Shown here in pieces: positions 1 through 6,812 of a DNA stretch of 14,132 nt. The first letter of the stretch is position 1. Each line of letters opens with the position of its first letter. The stretch covers positions 1 to 14,132 of the forward strand of contig SKSA01000172.1 in NCBI GenBank assembly GCA_007118195.1. Reading direction: 5' to 3'. The position numbers and the translations under genes are program-made. Source of the DNA: Anaerobacillus sp. (GTDB lineage: Bacteria > Bacillota > Bacilli > Bacillales > Anaerobacillaceae). Below the pieces are notes generated by a model. That model was given only the letters and a program-made list of their open reading frames with translations. It did no database searches and was not told the origin of the DNA.

Positions 1-3
1 CAT
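1..3 (-). CDS. rpsF: 30S ribosomal protein S6, start codon only (partial)
   Basis: Only the ATG start codon (minus strand) lies in the window. A strong ribosome binding site, AGGAGGTGAC, sits at 11-20, a few bases before the ATG. The identity rests on synteny: in Bacillus, ychF is followed by rpsF-ssbA-rpsR. It is also supported by the S6:S18-like leader and the promoter immediately upstream. No coding sequence is visible, so the identity is inferred from context. Confidence 0.6.
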
Positions 4-4
4 T

Positions 5-90
5 TTGTACGTCACCTCCTTTTGGTCTAAACGGCTCCTAATATATAAGGAGCAAGGGGCGAATAGTTAACATTTAGTATGTTATTTACT
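5..90 (-). ncRNA. Putative S6:S18-binding leader RNA of the rpsF operon
   Basis: The 5' leader between the predicted rpsF promoter and the ATG can fold, on the minus strand, into an outer helix CTAAA/TTTAG (73-77 with 27-31) and an inner hairpin GCTCCT/AGGAGC (48-53 with 34-39). A CCG trinucleotide (32-34) lies on the 3' side between the two helices, and a long asymmetric loop faces it. This is the architecture known for the rpsF leader that the S6:S18 protein complex binds to repress its own operon; the CCG mimics the 16S rRNA site. Folding was done by eye, so the class assignment is an inference supported by position, CCG and helix layout. Confidence 0.55.
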
Positions 91-101
91 CGCATTTATC
101 G

Positions 102-130
102 ATTATAGCAGAAAGCTTCTTTAATGTAAA
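102..130 (-). promoter_or_regulatory. SigA-type promoter for rpsF operon
   Basis: On the minus strand TTTACA (125-130) is followed by exactly 17 nt and then TATAAT (102-107), with a TG one base before the -10 (extended -10). This is a near-consensus vegetative promoter. The expected start is near position 95, which gives a leader of about 90 nt before the rpsF start codon and makes room for the S6:S18-like fold. Confidence 0.75.
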
Positions 131-141
131 ATATAAATTTG

Positions 142-290
142 TAGTTTTGAGTTTTGAATGTTGAGTTTTGAGTTATTTGTGGGTATCGCTTCGAACTAAC
201 ACTTTTAATTTATTAAACATAAATTAAATAGTTTGTACTTCGAAGCAATACTTTCATAACTCTTCACTCAACACTGCTCAATCAAAACTA
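142..290. repeat. Dispersed inverted-repeat element, copy 1 (149 bp, MITE/REPIN-like)
   Basis: The element has perfect 9-bp termini, TAGTTTTGA (142-150) and TCAAAACTA (282-290). Longer imperfect inverted arms (about 142-195 and 232-290) both end at the centre with GCTTCGAA/TTCGAAGC. A second copy with the same arms but a different core lies at 14004-14132. Between copies, the left arms 170-193 and 14031-14054 differ at 3 of 24 positions, and the right arms 234-269 and 14097-14132 differ at 6 of 36. The element sits between the ychF stop codon (3 bp away) and the rpsF promoter. No target duplication is obvious. It contains no reading frame and would depend on a transposase in trans if mobile. 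Confidence 0.8.
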
Positions 291-293
291 CGA

Positions 294-1394
294 CTAAACA
301 TTGAACCGGAAATGAACAACATCCCCATCTTCTACAACATACTCTTTTCCTTCGAGTCTTACTTTCCCCTTCTCTTTGGCCGCTGAGTGTGAGCCTGCCT
401 CTACCAGGTCATCATAAGATACTACTTCTGCACGGATAAATCCACGTTCAAAATCAGTGTGAATGACTCCAGCTGCCTGTGGTGCTTTTGTCCCTTGGCG
501 GATCGTCCAAGCACGTACTTCTTGAACTCCTGCCGTAAAATAAGTCGCTAAACCTAATAAGTGATACGCTGCGCGAATTAACTGGTCTAAACCCGATTCC
601 TTAATTCCTAACTCTTCAAGAAACATCGCTTTTTCGTCACCCTCAAGTTCAGAAATTTCTTCTTCAATTTTTGCACAAACGATAATTACTTCAGAATTTT
701 CTCCTGCTGCAAATTGTTTTACTTTTTGTACGTAAGGATTATCATCTATATCTAATAAACCATCTTCATTTACGTTTGCAACATATAATACAGGTTTCAT
801 CGTCAATAAATGCATACCTTGAACAAGCTTCTTTTGTTCGTCTGTTAATTCTACGCTTCGAGCTGGTTTTTCATTTTCAAACGCTTCTTTAAGTAACAAT
901 AAAACATCGTACTCTAAGATTGCCTCTTTATCTTTTTGCTTCATTAACTTTTCTACACGACCAATACGCTTGTCCACTGATTCAAGGTCAGCAAGAATTA
1001 ACTCTAAGTTAATCACTTCAATATCGCGGATCGGGTCAACATTTCCAGAAACGTGAGTAATATTTTCGTCTTCAAAACAACGGACTACGTGAGAGATGGC
1101 ATCTACTTGGCGAATATGCGATAAAAACTTATTGCCCAGCCCTTCACCTTTACTTGCACCTTCAACGATTCCAGCAATGTCAGTAAATTCAAATGTTGTC
1201 GGAACTGTTTTTTTTGGTTGAACAAGCTCTGTTAATTTATTTAGACGGTGATCAGGTACCTCTACGATTCCAACATTAGGATCGATCGTACAGAACGGAT
1301 AGTTTGCAGATTCAATCCCTGCTTGTGTAATCGCATTAAATAAAGTTGATTTTCCTACGTTAGGTAAACCAACAATTCCAGTTGTTAAAGCCAT
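294..1394 (-). CDS. ychF: Redox-regulated ATPase/GTPase YchF (Obg-family P-loop NTPase)
   Basis: This is a cytosolic TRAFAC-class P-loop NTPase of the Obg family that associates with ribosomes. The 366 residues match the family length. P-loop GLPNVGKS is at residues 9-16 and the G3 motif DIAG at 72-75. The G4 position reads NVNE (207-210) instead of NKxD, the known YchF change that favours ATP over GTP. A TGS domain fills roughly 283-366. I chose the ATG at 1392-1394, giving MALTTGIVG. The in-frame TTG two codons upstream (1400) lies too close to the GGAAG ribosome binding site, whereas the ATG is 9 nt away. The gene is syntenic with B. subtilis yyaF/ychF just upstream of rpsF. I see no terminator before the rpsF promoter, so some read-through is possible. 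Confidence 0.97.
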   Translation of the reverse strand: MALTTGIVGLPNVGKSTLFNAITQAGIESANYPFCTIDPNVGIVEVPDHRLNKLTELVQPKKTVPTTFEFTDIAGIVEGASKGEGLGNKFLSHIRQVDAISHVVRCFEDENITHVSGNVDPIRDIEVINLELILADLESVDKRIGRVEKLMKQKDKEAILEYDVLLLLKEAFENEKPARSVELTDEQKKLVQGMHLLTMKPVLYVANVNEDGLLDIDDNPYVQKVKQFAAGENSEVIIVCAKIEEEISELEGDEKAMFLEELGIKESGLDQLIRAAYHLLGLATYFTAGVQEVRAWTIRQGTKAPQAAGVIHTDFERGFIRAEVVSYDDLVEAGSHSAAKEKGKVRLEGKEYVVEDGDVVHFRFNV

Positions 1395-1493
1395 TTTCAA
1401 ACACTTCCTTCATTTTATATATATATTATTAATAGCTAATTCATAGCAGTGAGTTCAGCTTTCATTACGTTTTCAATAAGTACTAACTTTACA

Positions 1494-1522
1494 ATTATAT
1501 TGATTAAAGCGAGAAAAAACAA
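1494..1522 (-). promoter_or_regulatory. Possible SigA promoter for ychF
   Basis: On the minus strand TTGTTT (1517-1522), 17 nt, then a consensus TATAAT (1494-1499). The -35 matches only TTG of TTGACA and overlaps the yyaE terminator stem. It lies about 100 nt upstream of the ychF start. It is plausible because of the -10 and the spacing, but weak. Confidence 0.35.
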
Positions 1523-1541
1523 GCGAATGTTCAGCTTGTTT
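1512..1541 (-). terminator. Rho-independent terminator after yyaE
   Basis: On the minus strand AAACAAGC (1534-1541), a 9-nt loop, then GCTTGTTT (1517-1524) followed by further T (TTTC). The 8-bp stem runs into a U-tract. It lies about 100 nt downstream of the yyaE stop codon and separates the yyzM-yyaE unit from ychF. Confidence 0.7.
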
Positions 1542-1637
1542 CCTCAAGACTCTTTTTAGCACCGCTACCTTTTTAATGACTATCCTCATGATTATTAGTT
1601 CTCTATTATAAAAATAAGCTTTGCGAATGGTTTGATG

Positions 1638-3620
1638 CTATATTTTTCTGATATTTACTAAGCAATCATATTGAATTCCACCTAAGCCAATTTTTGATTG
1701 ACCAGAATGAGTGAGTATATTTACAGATCCACCAAACGGCTTCGATCTACCTTCATCAATATTTATTGTATCGGCATGAGAGTTTTTCATTATTTTTACA
1801 TGACCTTGTATTTCACCACGATCATTATGAACAACAATACGATCGTCATCTTGAAGTAAGTGATCTTTAGCAATTTTTTCTGATATTTCAATAATCACTT
1901 GATCATCATTAATTAAGTGATAGTTTTGCGAATGGTTTGATCGTTCCGGGTGCTTTGATAAAAGATGATAAGGGTACTCCTTTTGATCGAACTCTAATGG
2001 ATATTGAAACGTTAATTTCCCCTCTTTTCCTTCATTGATCGCGCGTATAGAAGTTAACTCGTATTTACCCGTCGGTGTTTTAAAGTGAAAATCCGACCAA
2101 GGAACATCTTGAACTGGTAACTTTATAAACCCTTCTTGTTTAATTCGTTCAAACGTAATCCCTTTTTTTTCTAGAGATTTTAGACCCATTTTAATAAACT
2201 CTACATCACTATAGGAAAATTCATCACCAAAACCTAGACGTTTCGCTAATTCCGTCCAAATCCAACGATCTGATTTCGCTTCACCAATGGCCGCAACTAA
2301 TTTCGGTCCGTAGTTAACATAGCTGTGGTACATTGAGGCGTGATAAATATCTTCTTCTTCAAAAACAGTTGTGCAAGGCAAAATATAATCAGCGATCTGT
2401 GCTGTGTCAGTCATAAACTGGTCGATAACGACTAACGTTTCAATGGAAGTAAACGCTTCTTCGACACGATTTGTATCAGGTAATTGAGTTAATGGGTTAC
2501 CTCTCGAAACAAATGCCATTTTAATTGGTGTGCCTTCATTACTTAAAATTTCCTCTGCCTGATTCATCCTTGTAAACGTTCGTTTCTGAACCTTTTTCGA
2601 AGATAGTGTTAAATTTTTCATATCAAAGGATTGACTAACAGGAAGATTTGCATAGTTGGCACCACCACCTTTAATGCCAACATTACCACTTAAAGCTACC
2701 AATGCATCTATTAATCTAATGGTATGACCACCATTTGCATACCTTTGTAATCCAAGACCTAAATAAGTAGATGTAGGCCCCCCACTATAGATTGCTGCTA
2801 ATTTCGTTATCGTTTTTTCAGCGACTGACGTACTTGCAACAATTTCAGACATACTTATTTCATCTAAAATATTTTCAAACTCATCAAACCCGTAACTATA
2901 ATGCTCAATGAAATTCAAATCTAGTAAATTCATTCTTTTTAGCTCTTTTAATATACCGATAGCTAAAAGTCCGTCCATCCCTGGGCGAACAGCAACGTAC
3001 ATATCTGCTATTCTTGTAGTTTTATGATTTAGAGGATCAATAACAGTAACATGAATACCCCTTTTTTTCGCTTCAATTAAATGACTAAACAGATGGATAT
3101 TTGTGCTGGCTGTATTCCTTCCCCAAATCACCGTATGTTTACTATTAAATAAATCTTTTGGAGCATGACTTTCACTGTTTCCGAAATCCCATATTTGCGC
3201 TTCAATGCCTGCCCCCCAACATAAACTACCAACTACTTCGGTTAATCCACCATAACAATTAAAAAAACGTTGGTCTAAATTCTTAAGTAAACCGTTATTT
3301 GAATAGTCATGACTATGGAACACAGCCGTAGGATCGTGAATTTTCTTAATATCCCGCATTTTTTCTGCGATTTCATCTAACGCTTGTCCCCATGAAATAC
3401 TTTTAAATTCATCTGCTACTTTTTTTAGCGGCTTCGTTATTCGCAAATCACTGTTTGTCCTTGCTTCTAGCATCCTACCCCTACTACAAATATTCCCTTG
3501 CGTTTCAGGGTGATCCTTATTTCCGTCTACTTTTAGAACACGATCATCTTTTACTGTCACTTTAAAGCTGCAAGCATCCCAACAATTAAGGGGACAGGCT
3601 GATATTTTTTTCTCTTGCAC
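1638..3620 (-). CDS. yyaE: Molybdopterin-dependent oxidoreductase, YyaE-like (DMSO reductase superfamily)
   Basis: 660 residues, similar in size to B. subtilis YyaE, which occupies the same chromosomal position. The N-terminal [4Fe-4S] motif has Cys9, Cys13, Cys17 and Cys45 (CPLNCWDAC...NICSRGR). The molybdopterin-binding catalytic domain spans roughly 60-480, and the dinucleotide-binding C-terminal domain begins near 545 (YPYHLLSKHPERSNH). Cys134 in SLCWGAG is a candidate molybdenum ligand, which is an inference. There is no Tat signal, so the enzyme should be cytoplasmic. The substrate is unknown; formate dehydrogenase-like or thiosulfate/polysulfide reductase-like labels for this family are not tested. 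The start is GTG (3618-3620), 8 nt from a GGGAG ribosome binding site. yyzM lies 50 bp upstream on the same strand, so the two are probably co-transcribed. The frame is intact. Confidence 0.93.
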   Translation of the reverse strand: MQEKKISACPLNCWDACSFKVTVKDDRVLKVDGNKDHPETQGNICSRGRMLEARTNSDLRITKPLKKVADEFKSISWGQALDEIAEKMRDIKKIHDPTAVFHSHDYSNNGLLKNLDQRFFNCYGGLTEVVGSLCWGAGIEAQIWDFGNSESHAPKDLFNSKHTVIWGRNTASTNIHLFSHLIEAKKRGIHVTVIDPLNHKTTRIADMYVAVRPGMDGLLAIGILKELKRMNLLDLNFIEHYSYGFDEFENILDEISMSEIVASTSVAEKTITKLAAIYSGGPTSTYLGLGLQRYANGGHTIRLIDALVALSGNVGIKGGGANYANLPVSQSFDMKNLTLSSKKVQKRTFTRMNQAEEILSNEGTPIKMAFVSRGNPLTQLPDTNRVEEAFTSIETLVVIDQFMTDTAQIADYILPCTTVFEEEDIYHASMYHSYVNYGPKLVAAIGEAKSDRWIWTELAKRLGFGDEFSYSDVEFIKMGLKSLEKKGITFERIKQEGFIKLPVQDVPWSDFHFKTPTGKYELTSIRAINEGKEGKLTFQYPLEFDQKEYPYHLLSKHPERSNHSQNYHLINDDQVIIEISEKIAKDHLLQDDDRIVVHNDRGEIQGHVKIMKNSHADTINIDEGRSKPFGGSVNILTHSGQSKIGLGGIQYDCLVNIRKI

Positions 3621-3670
3621 GTAAACCTCTCCCTTTTAAAAATAGGCTACTTCATATACAAGTGAGCTCA

Positions 3671-3871
3671 TTATTGTTCATGTTTTTCTAAAATTTTCTT
3701 TAATTTACGTGTAAATTCTTTCCTCGGTATCAGAACACTATGATCACAACCGAGGCATTTAATTCGAATATCCATTCCTAGACGAATTACCTTCCAACGG
3801 TTTTCTCCACAAGGATGAGGCTTTTTCATCTCAACAACATCATTGATTCCGAATTGTTTTTGATTTTCCAT
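3671..3871 (-). CDS. yyzM: DUF951 family small zinc-ribbon-like protein YyzM
   Basis: 66 residues from the ATG at 3869-3871, preceded by a strong GGGAGGGGA ribosome binding site. A longer in-frame start at 3916 has no ribosome binding site and lies outside the conserved part. The protein has the DUF951 hallmarks: VEMKKPHPCG (around residues 12-22), RWKVIRLGMDIRIKC (25-39), CLGCDH (39-44) and the basic tail RKEFTRKLKK. Cys21, Cys39 and Cys42, perhaps with His19 or His44, could bind a metal. The high Lys/Arg content fits nucleic-acid binding, which is inferred only. The function is unknown. It is upstream of yyaE, as expected for Bacillaceae near the origin. Confidence 0.9.
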   Translation of the reverse strand: MENQKQFGINDVVEMKKPHPCGENRWKVIRLGMDIRIKCLGCDHSVLIPRKEFTRKLKKILEKHEQ

Positions 3872-4216
3872 ACTACTCCCCTCCCTTTTCTGATTCAAGA
3901 AAACTTCGTTCTCCATCGTTTAAAGTAACCTTTTTAAAATACCTACTAAATAACATTATTATCTTTTTTATCATTTTACAATACTATAAATAAAAACAAA
4001 ACCGACATATTGATTTAACCATCAGCATCTAACATGTAAGACTCAGGTCTTTCCTTTCCAACTTTCCAACTCTTTACATACAGAAAACGGGCTGTCCCAT
4101 AAGTGTCTGACACCAGGCAAAACTTACTAAATATAGACATATAGATATATTATCCGTCTATATTTAGGTGCCTAACGGTGTCTGACACTTTGTTTTGGGA
4201 CAGCCCCATTCATTAG
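3872..4216. other. Gene-less stretch between yyzM and the YkvI-like gene
   Basis: 345 bp without a supported gene. The half next to yyzM (about 3917-4010) is AT-rich and must hold the yyzM-yyaE promoter; several TATA-like hexamers occur but no pair is convincing. A short pyrimidine-rich tandem, CTTTCCAACTTTCCAACTC, lies near 4064-4072 and resembles the tract at 11345-11361. The half next to the YkvI gene is the palindromic element at 4089-4206. Confidence 0.7.
4089..4206. repeat. 118-bp palindromic intergenic element, likely terminator of the YkvI gene
   Basis: The ends GGGCTGTCCC (4089-4098) and GGGACAGCCC (4197-4206) are perfect inverted repeats. Next come GTGTCTGACACC (4103-4114) and GGTGTCTGACAC (4177-4188), each nearly self-palindromic. 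The inner pair AAATATAGAC (4129-4138) and GTCTATATTT (4156-4165) is perfect. The whole folds into one long hairpin in either strand. It starts about 10 bp past the YkvI stop codon and the minus strand continues CGTTTTC, so it could terminate that transcript. The U-tract is short, and the size and layering look more like a dispersed element than a simple terminator. Confidence 0.8.
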
Positions 4217-5239
4217 TTATGTTTGTACGATGTTTTTTTTCAATATTGGATATAACAAGATCGCTGCTAAAATATATAAGTTTAAAATCCCATAAAGAGG
4301 ATATAAAACAGAAATTAACGTAGAAAATCCGATTTTTGTTAATGGGATCATAATCATTACGAGGAAAAAAGCAAGTGCCCAAAGGGGTACTGTCACAAAC
4401 TTCCTAAACCTCGATGTTATTCCGAACAATCCTGCTGCTGCCGTTGTATAAATGGCAACCCATAATAAAGCCGACATGACGAGCACCATAAAGTAAGGAT
4501 AATGTTTAAGTATCGCAAAAAGGGGTATTTCATAAAACATAATATCATGGGCGACTTTTAATAATGATTCGTTGTATAAAAATGATATCCCCCCTAACAC
4601 TACCCCACTTCCAATGCTAGCAATCCAAATTTCACCTTTCGTTTTTATTTCACGACCTACTCCTCCTAAAACCGCTACTAAAGGCAATATATTCAACGCT
4701 GTAAATGTAAAGGCTGCCGGCCAATTCCTTTGTTCTGAAACATGTAAATTTATTGCAAAGCCCTCTAACATTTGAAACGAAAACAAAATTCCTACTAAAA
4801 AAGTAATAAGAATTGGAATAACAAATGAATTCATTGAGGTAATCCCTTTCGTATCCCAAAAAAATAAAAAGACTAAGAGGGCCGAAATAATGATAATTCC
4901 GAGCCAATAAGGGAGATGCAATACTTCTAAAGTGGCCCCACCGCCCGCTAACATTATCACTGTTGTTGAAAACAAATACAAAATAATCATGTAGTCATAT
5001 AAACTAGTAAGCCTTTTCCCCATTAGTAATTGCAATACTGGTATGTAATGAAAAGATTTTTGGCTATAGCTTATACTCATAATGACTGTACAGCATATGA
5101 TAAATAAAACGGCAAATAGAATGATGGCAAATCCACTTTCATTACCGAAAAACTGCCATAACTCTCTACCGGAGGCATAGCCCGCACCTATCATCGTACC
5201 AATTATTAAAAACATCCATTTCATTCCTGCCTTTATCAT
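4217..5239 (-). CDS. YkvI-like integral membrane protein (APC/LeuT-fold transporter relative)
   Basis: 340 residues with about ten hydrophobic segments, roughly at 6-22, 36-58, 80-100, 110-127, 135-156, 175-194, 204-222, 248-272, 280-305 and 308-333. The N-terminal motif GTMIGAGYASGRELWQFF (residues 14-31), with an unwound glycine-rich first helix, is typical of the YkvI family, which is distantly related to amino acid/sodium symporters. The substrate is unknown. The start is the ATG at 5237-5239, with AAAGG 10 nt upstream; a second ATG five codons in is possible. It is divergent from yyaC with about 100 bp between starts. In B. subtilis this position is held by the unrelated membrane protein gene yyaD, so this is a local difference. 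Confidence 0.85.
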   Translation of the reverse strand: MIKAGMKWMFLIIGTMIGAGYASGRELWQFFGNESGFAIILFAVLFIICCTVIMSISYSQKSFHYIPVLQLLMGKRLTSLYDYMIILYLFSTTVIMLAGGGATLEVLHLPYWLGIIIISALLVFLFFWDTKGITSMNSFVIPILITFLVGILFSFQMLEGFAINLHVSEQRNWPAAFTFTALNILPLVAVLGGVGREIKTKGEIWIASIGSGVVLGGISFLYNESLLKVAHDIMFYEIPLFAILKHYPYFMVLVMSALLWVAIYTTAAAGLFGITSRFRKFVTVPLWALAFFLVMIMIPLTKIGFSTLISVLYPLYGILNLYILAAILLYPILKKNIVQT

Positions 5240-5278
5240 TTAACCGCAACCTTTCGCAATGATTAGTGAAAATAAAAT

Positions 5279-5308
5279 GTATAGAAAGGAAAAAATATCC
5301 GTATACTG
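5279..5308 (+). promoter_or_regulatory. Candidate forespore (SigF/SigG) promoter for yyaC
   Basis: GTATA (5279-5283) is followed by 18 nt and TATACTG (5302-5308). This is close to the SigG pattern (G-ATR, 18 nt, CATxxTA), and read as SigF the -10 keeps A, A, T and R but has CC in place of GG. It lies about 30 nt upstream of the yyaC ribosome binding site GGGAGGT. B. subtilis yyaC is known as a forespore gene, which makes the match more credible. The call is from by-eye matching only. Confidence 0.45.
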
Positions 5309-5339
5309 TTACTACTATTTTCAGATGGGAGGTCAAAAT

Positions 5340-5963
5340 ATGTTTACTAGGAATTTCTTTAAAAAGAGACAGCTTCCTTTTCGAATCCACGTTGATGAAA
5401 ACAATGTAGTACATGATTTTGCAATCCAACTCCTAGGCCTTCTACCAAAGATAGCGAACAAAGATATAGTTATAGTCTGTATTGGAACCGATAGATCTAC
5501 TGGAGACTCACTTGGACCGTTAATTGGTTCCAAACTTCTAGAAAAAAAACTAACATCGTTTCACGTCTATGGATCGTTAGAAGATCCTGTTCATGCTGTG
5601 AACCTTGAAGAAAAAACAGCTAAAATATTCGAAAAGCATGTTAATCCGTTTATAATTGCCATTGATGCTTGTCTTGGCAAGTCAACAAGTGTCGGGGTTA
5701 TTTCTATTGCTGACGGGCCAGTTAAACCTGGAGCAGCCGTAAATAAAAAACTTTCACCTGTTGGTGATATTCATATTACTGGTATTGTTAATGTCGGTGG
5801 TTTTATGGAGTATATGGTGTTACAAAACACCCGCCTTCATTTTGTTATCAATATGGCCGAAAAAATTGCCGATAGCATTGTTGTTGCCGATCAACAAATG
5901 ACTAGGGAAAAACAACGATCCCTACTCAATAACAATGTAAGACCCTCCTCATTCCCGAGTTAA
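5340..5963 (+). CDS. yyaC: Sporulation-associated protease-like protein YyaC (DUF1256)
   Basis: 207 residues from the ATG at 5340, which has GGGAGGT six bases upstream; B. subtilis YyaC is of similar length. Reading 27 codons further upstream adds a sequence with no family resemblance and would run over the promoter. Conserved blocks are CIGTDRSTGDSLGP (47-60), GSLEDPVHAVNLE (78-90), IAIDACLG (106-113) and a long glycine-rich run from about 126 to 160 (GPVKPGAAVNKKLSP through GGFMEYMVLQNT). The fold is related to the germination protease GPR and hydrogenase maturation proteases, with conserved acidic residues such as Asp51, Glu81 and Asp109. The natural substrate is not established. It is the only plus-strand gene in the window and ends at a strong terminator. 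Confidence 0.93.
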   Translation: MFTRNFFKKRQLPFRIHVDENNVVHDFAIQLLGLLPKIANKDIVIVCIGTDRSTGDSLGPLIGSKLLEKKLTSFHVYGSLEDPVHAVNLEEKTAKIFEKHVNPFIIAIDACLGKSTSVGVISIADGPVKPGAAVNKKLSPVGDIHITGIVNVGGFMEYMVLQNTRLHFVINMAEKIADSIVVADQQMTREKQRSLLNNNVRPSSFPS

Positions 5964-5964
5964 T

Positions 5965-6009
5965 AAAAAAGACAACTCCTTACATGTATAGTAAGGGTTG
6001 TCTTTTTTT
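5965..6009. terminator. Strong bidirectional terminator between yyaC and DUF554 gene
   Basis: The stem AAAAAAGACAACTCCTTAC (5965-5983) pairs with GTAAGGGTTGTCTTTTTT (5991-6008) with one bulged base and a 7-nt loop. A-rich and T-rich flanks lie on both sides, so it works on either strand. It starts 2 nt after the yyaC stop codon and also lies downstream of the convergent DUF554 gene. Confidence 0.92.
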
Positions 6010-6093
6010 ATTCGTATAATTATCTAATACACACTACATTCATTAGCTTATTTTCTCATCCAAGTGTCGAAATGTCGGCTTTTTTCTTTCTAA

Positions 6094-6801
6094 TTAAATA
6101 TTAATAAAGCTTAATACAGTTACAATGATTGCTGTTACTAAAATAGCAGGTAATAAATTAGCAACTCTTATTTTTGTAATTCCTAATATATTTAACCCGA
6201 TCGCTAAAATCATGATACCACCGACCGCTGTCATTTCAACAATAAATCCATCCATAATTTCTTGTGGGATGTATTGAATAATTTGAGCAGAGAAAATAGC
6301 GATCGTCCCTTGGTAAAGCATTACTGGAAACGCCGAAAATAACACACCAATTCCTAACGTACTCGTAAATAAAATTGCCGAAAACCCATCAAGCATTGAT
6401 TTTGTATATAAAACCGCATGGTCATTTCTTAATCCACTATCTAACGCTCCAACGATCGCCATTGCACCAACAACATAAATTAATGTAGCCGTTACAAACC
6501 CTTTCGCAAAAGATCCTTCTTCTTTTGCCCCGGTTTTCACTTCTAACCACTTGCCTAATCGATTTAGTTTATCTTCTAACTCCCACTTCTCTCCTAAAAC
6601 AGCACCTATAGCTAAACTTCCAATTACGATTAAAAGATTATCACTTTTTAAACCCATGTTTACCCCGATAATAATAACTGCTAACGCTATTGCTTGCATA
6701 ACCGTTACTTTTACACGTTCGGGGATATTTCTTAGCTGTGTTCCGATTAGTGAGCAAATAATAATTGCTAATCCGTTAACAATTGTTCCTAGTAAAGCCA
6801 T
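6094..6801 (-). CDS. DUF554 family integral membrane protein (YdfK-like)
   Basis: 235 residues, close to the usual DUF554 length. Hydrophobic segments lie at about 3-20, 34-52, 55-72, 100-122, 136-173 (probably two), 189-208 and 212-233. The family signature is visible in the start (MALLGTIVNG), GVNMGLKS, GSLAIGAVLGE, and LDGFSAILFTSTLGIGVLFSA. It is annotated elsewhere as a membrane protein of unknown function, possibly a transporter; I see nothing that sets a substrate. The start ATG has GGAG 8 nt upstream. The aminotransferase gene ends 11 bp before it on the same strand, so the two almost certainly share a transcript. Confidence 0.9.
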   Translation of the reverse strand: MALLGTIVNGLAIIICSLIGTQLRNIPERVKVTVMQAIALAVIIIGVNMGLKSDNLLIVIGSLAIGAVLGEKWELEDKLNRLGKWLEVKTGAKEEGSFAKGFVTATLIYVVGAMAIVGALDSGLRNDHAVLYTKSMLDGFSAILFTSTLGIGVLFSAFPVMLYQGTIAIFSAQIIQYIPQEIMDGFIVEMTAVGGIMILAIGLNILGITKIRVANLLPAILVTAIIVTVLSFINI

Positions 6802-6812
6802 TCCTTTTTCTC

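Noticed and set aside
142..290. Repeated TTGAGTTTTGA units as a CRISPR array
   Set aside because: Units are adjacent, irregular and arranged as two inverted arms, with no regular spacers and no cas genes.
3872..3916. 15-codon N-terminal extension of YyzM
   Set aside because: The internal ATG at 3871 has a strong ribosome binding site and gives the standard DUF951 start and length. The upstream ATG has no ribosome binding site.
4164..4382. 72-codon minus-strand open frame across the YkvI stop and the palindromic element
   Set aside because: It overlaps the YkvI-like gene in another frame and has no ribosome binding site or family resemblance.
5259..5339. 27-codon N-terminal extension of YyaC
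   Set aside because: The ATG at 5340 has a perfect ribosome binding site. The extension has none, has no similarity to the family, and overlaps the candidate forespore promoter.
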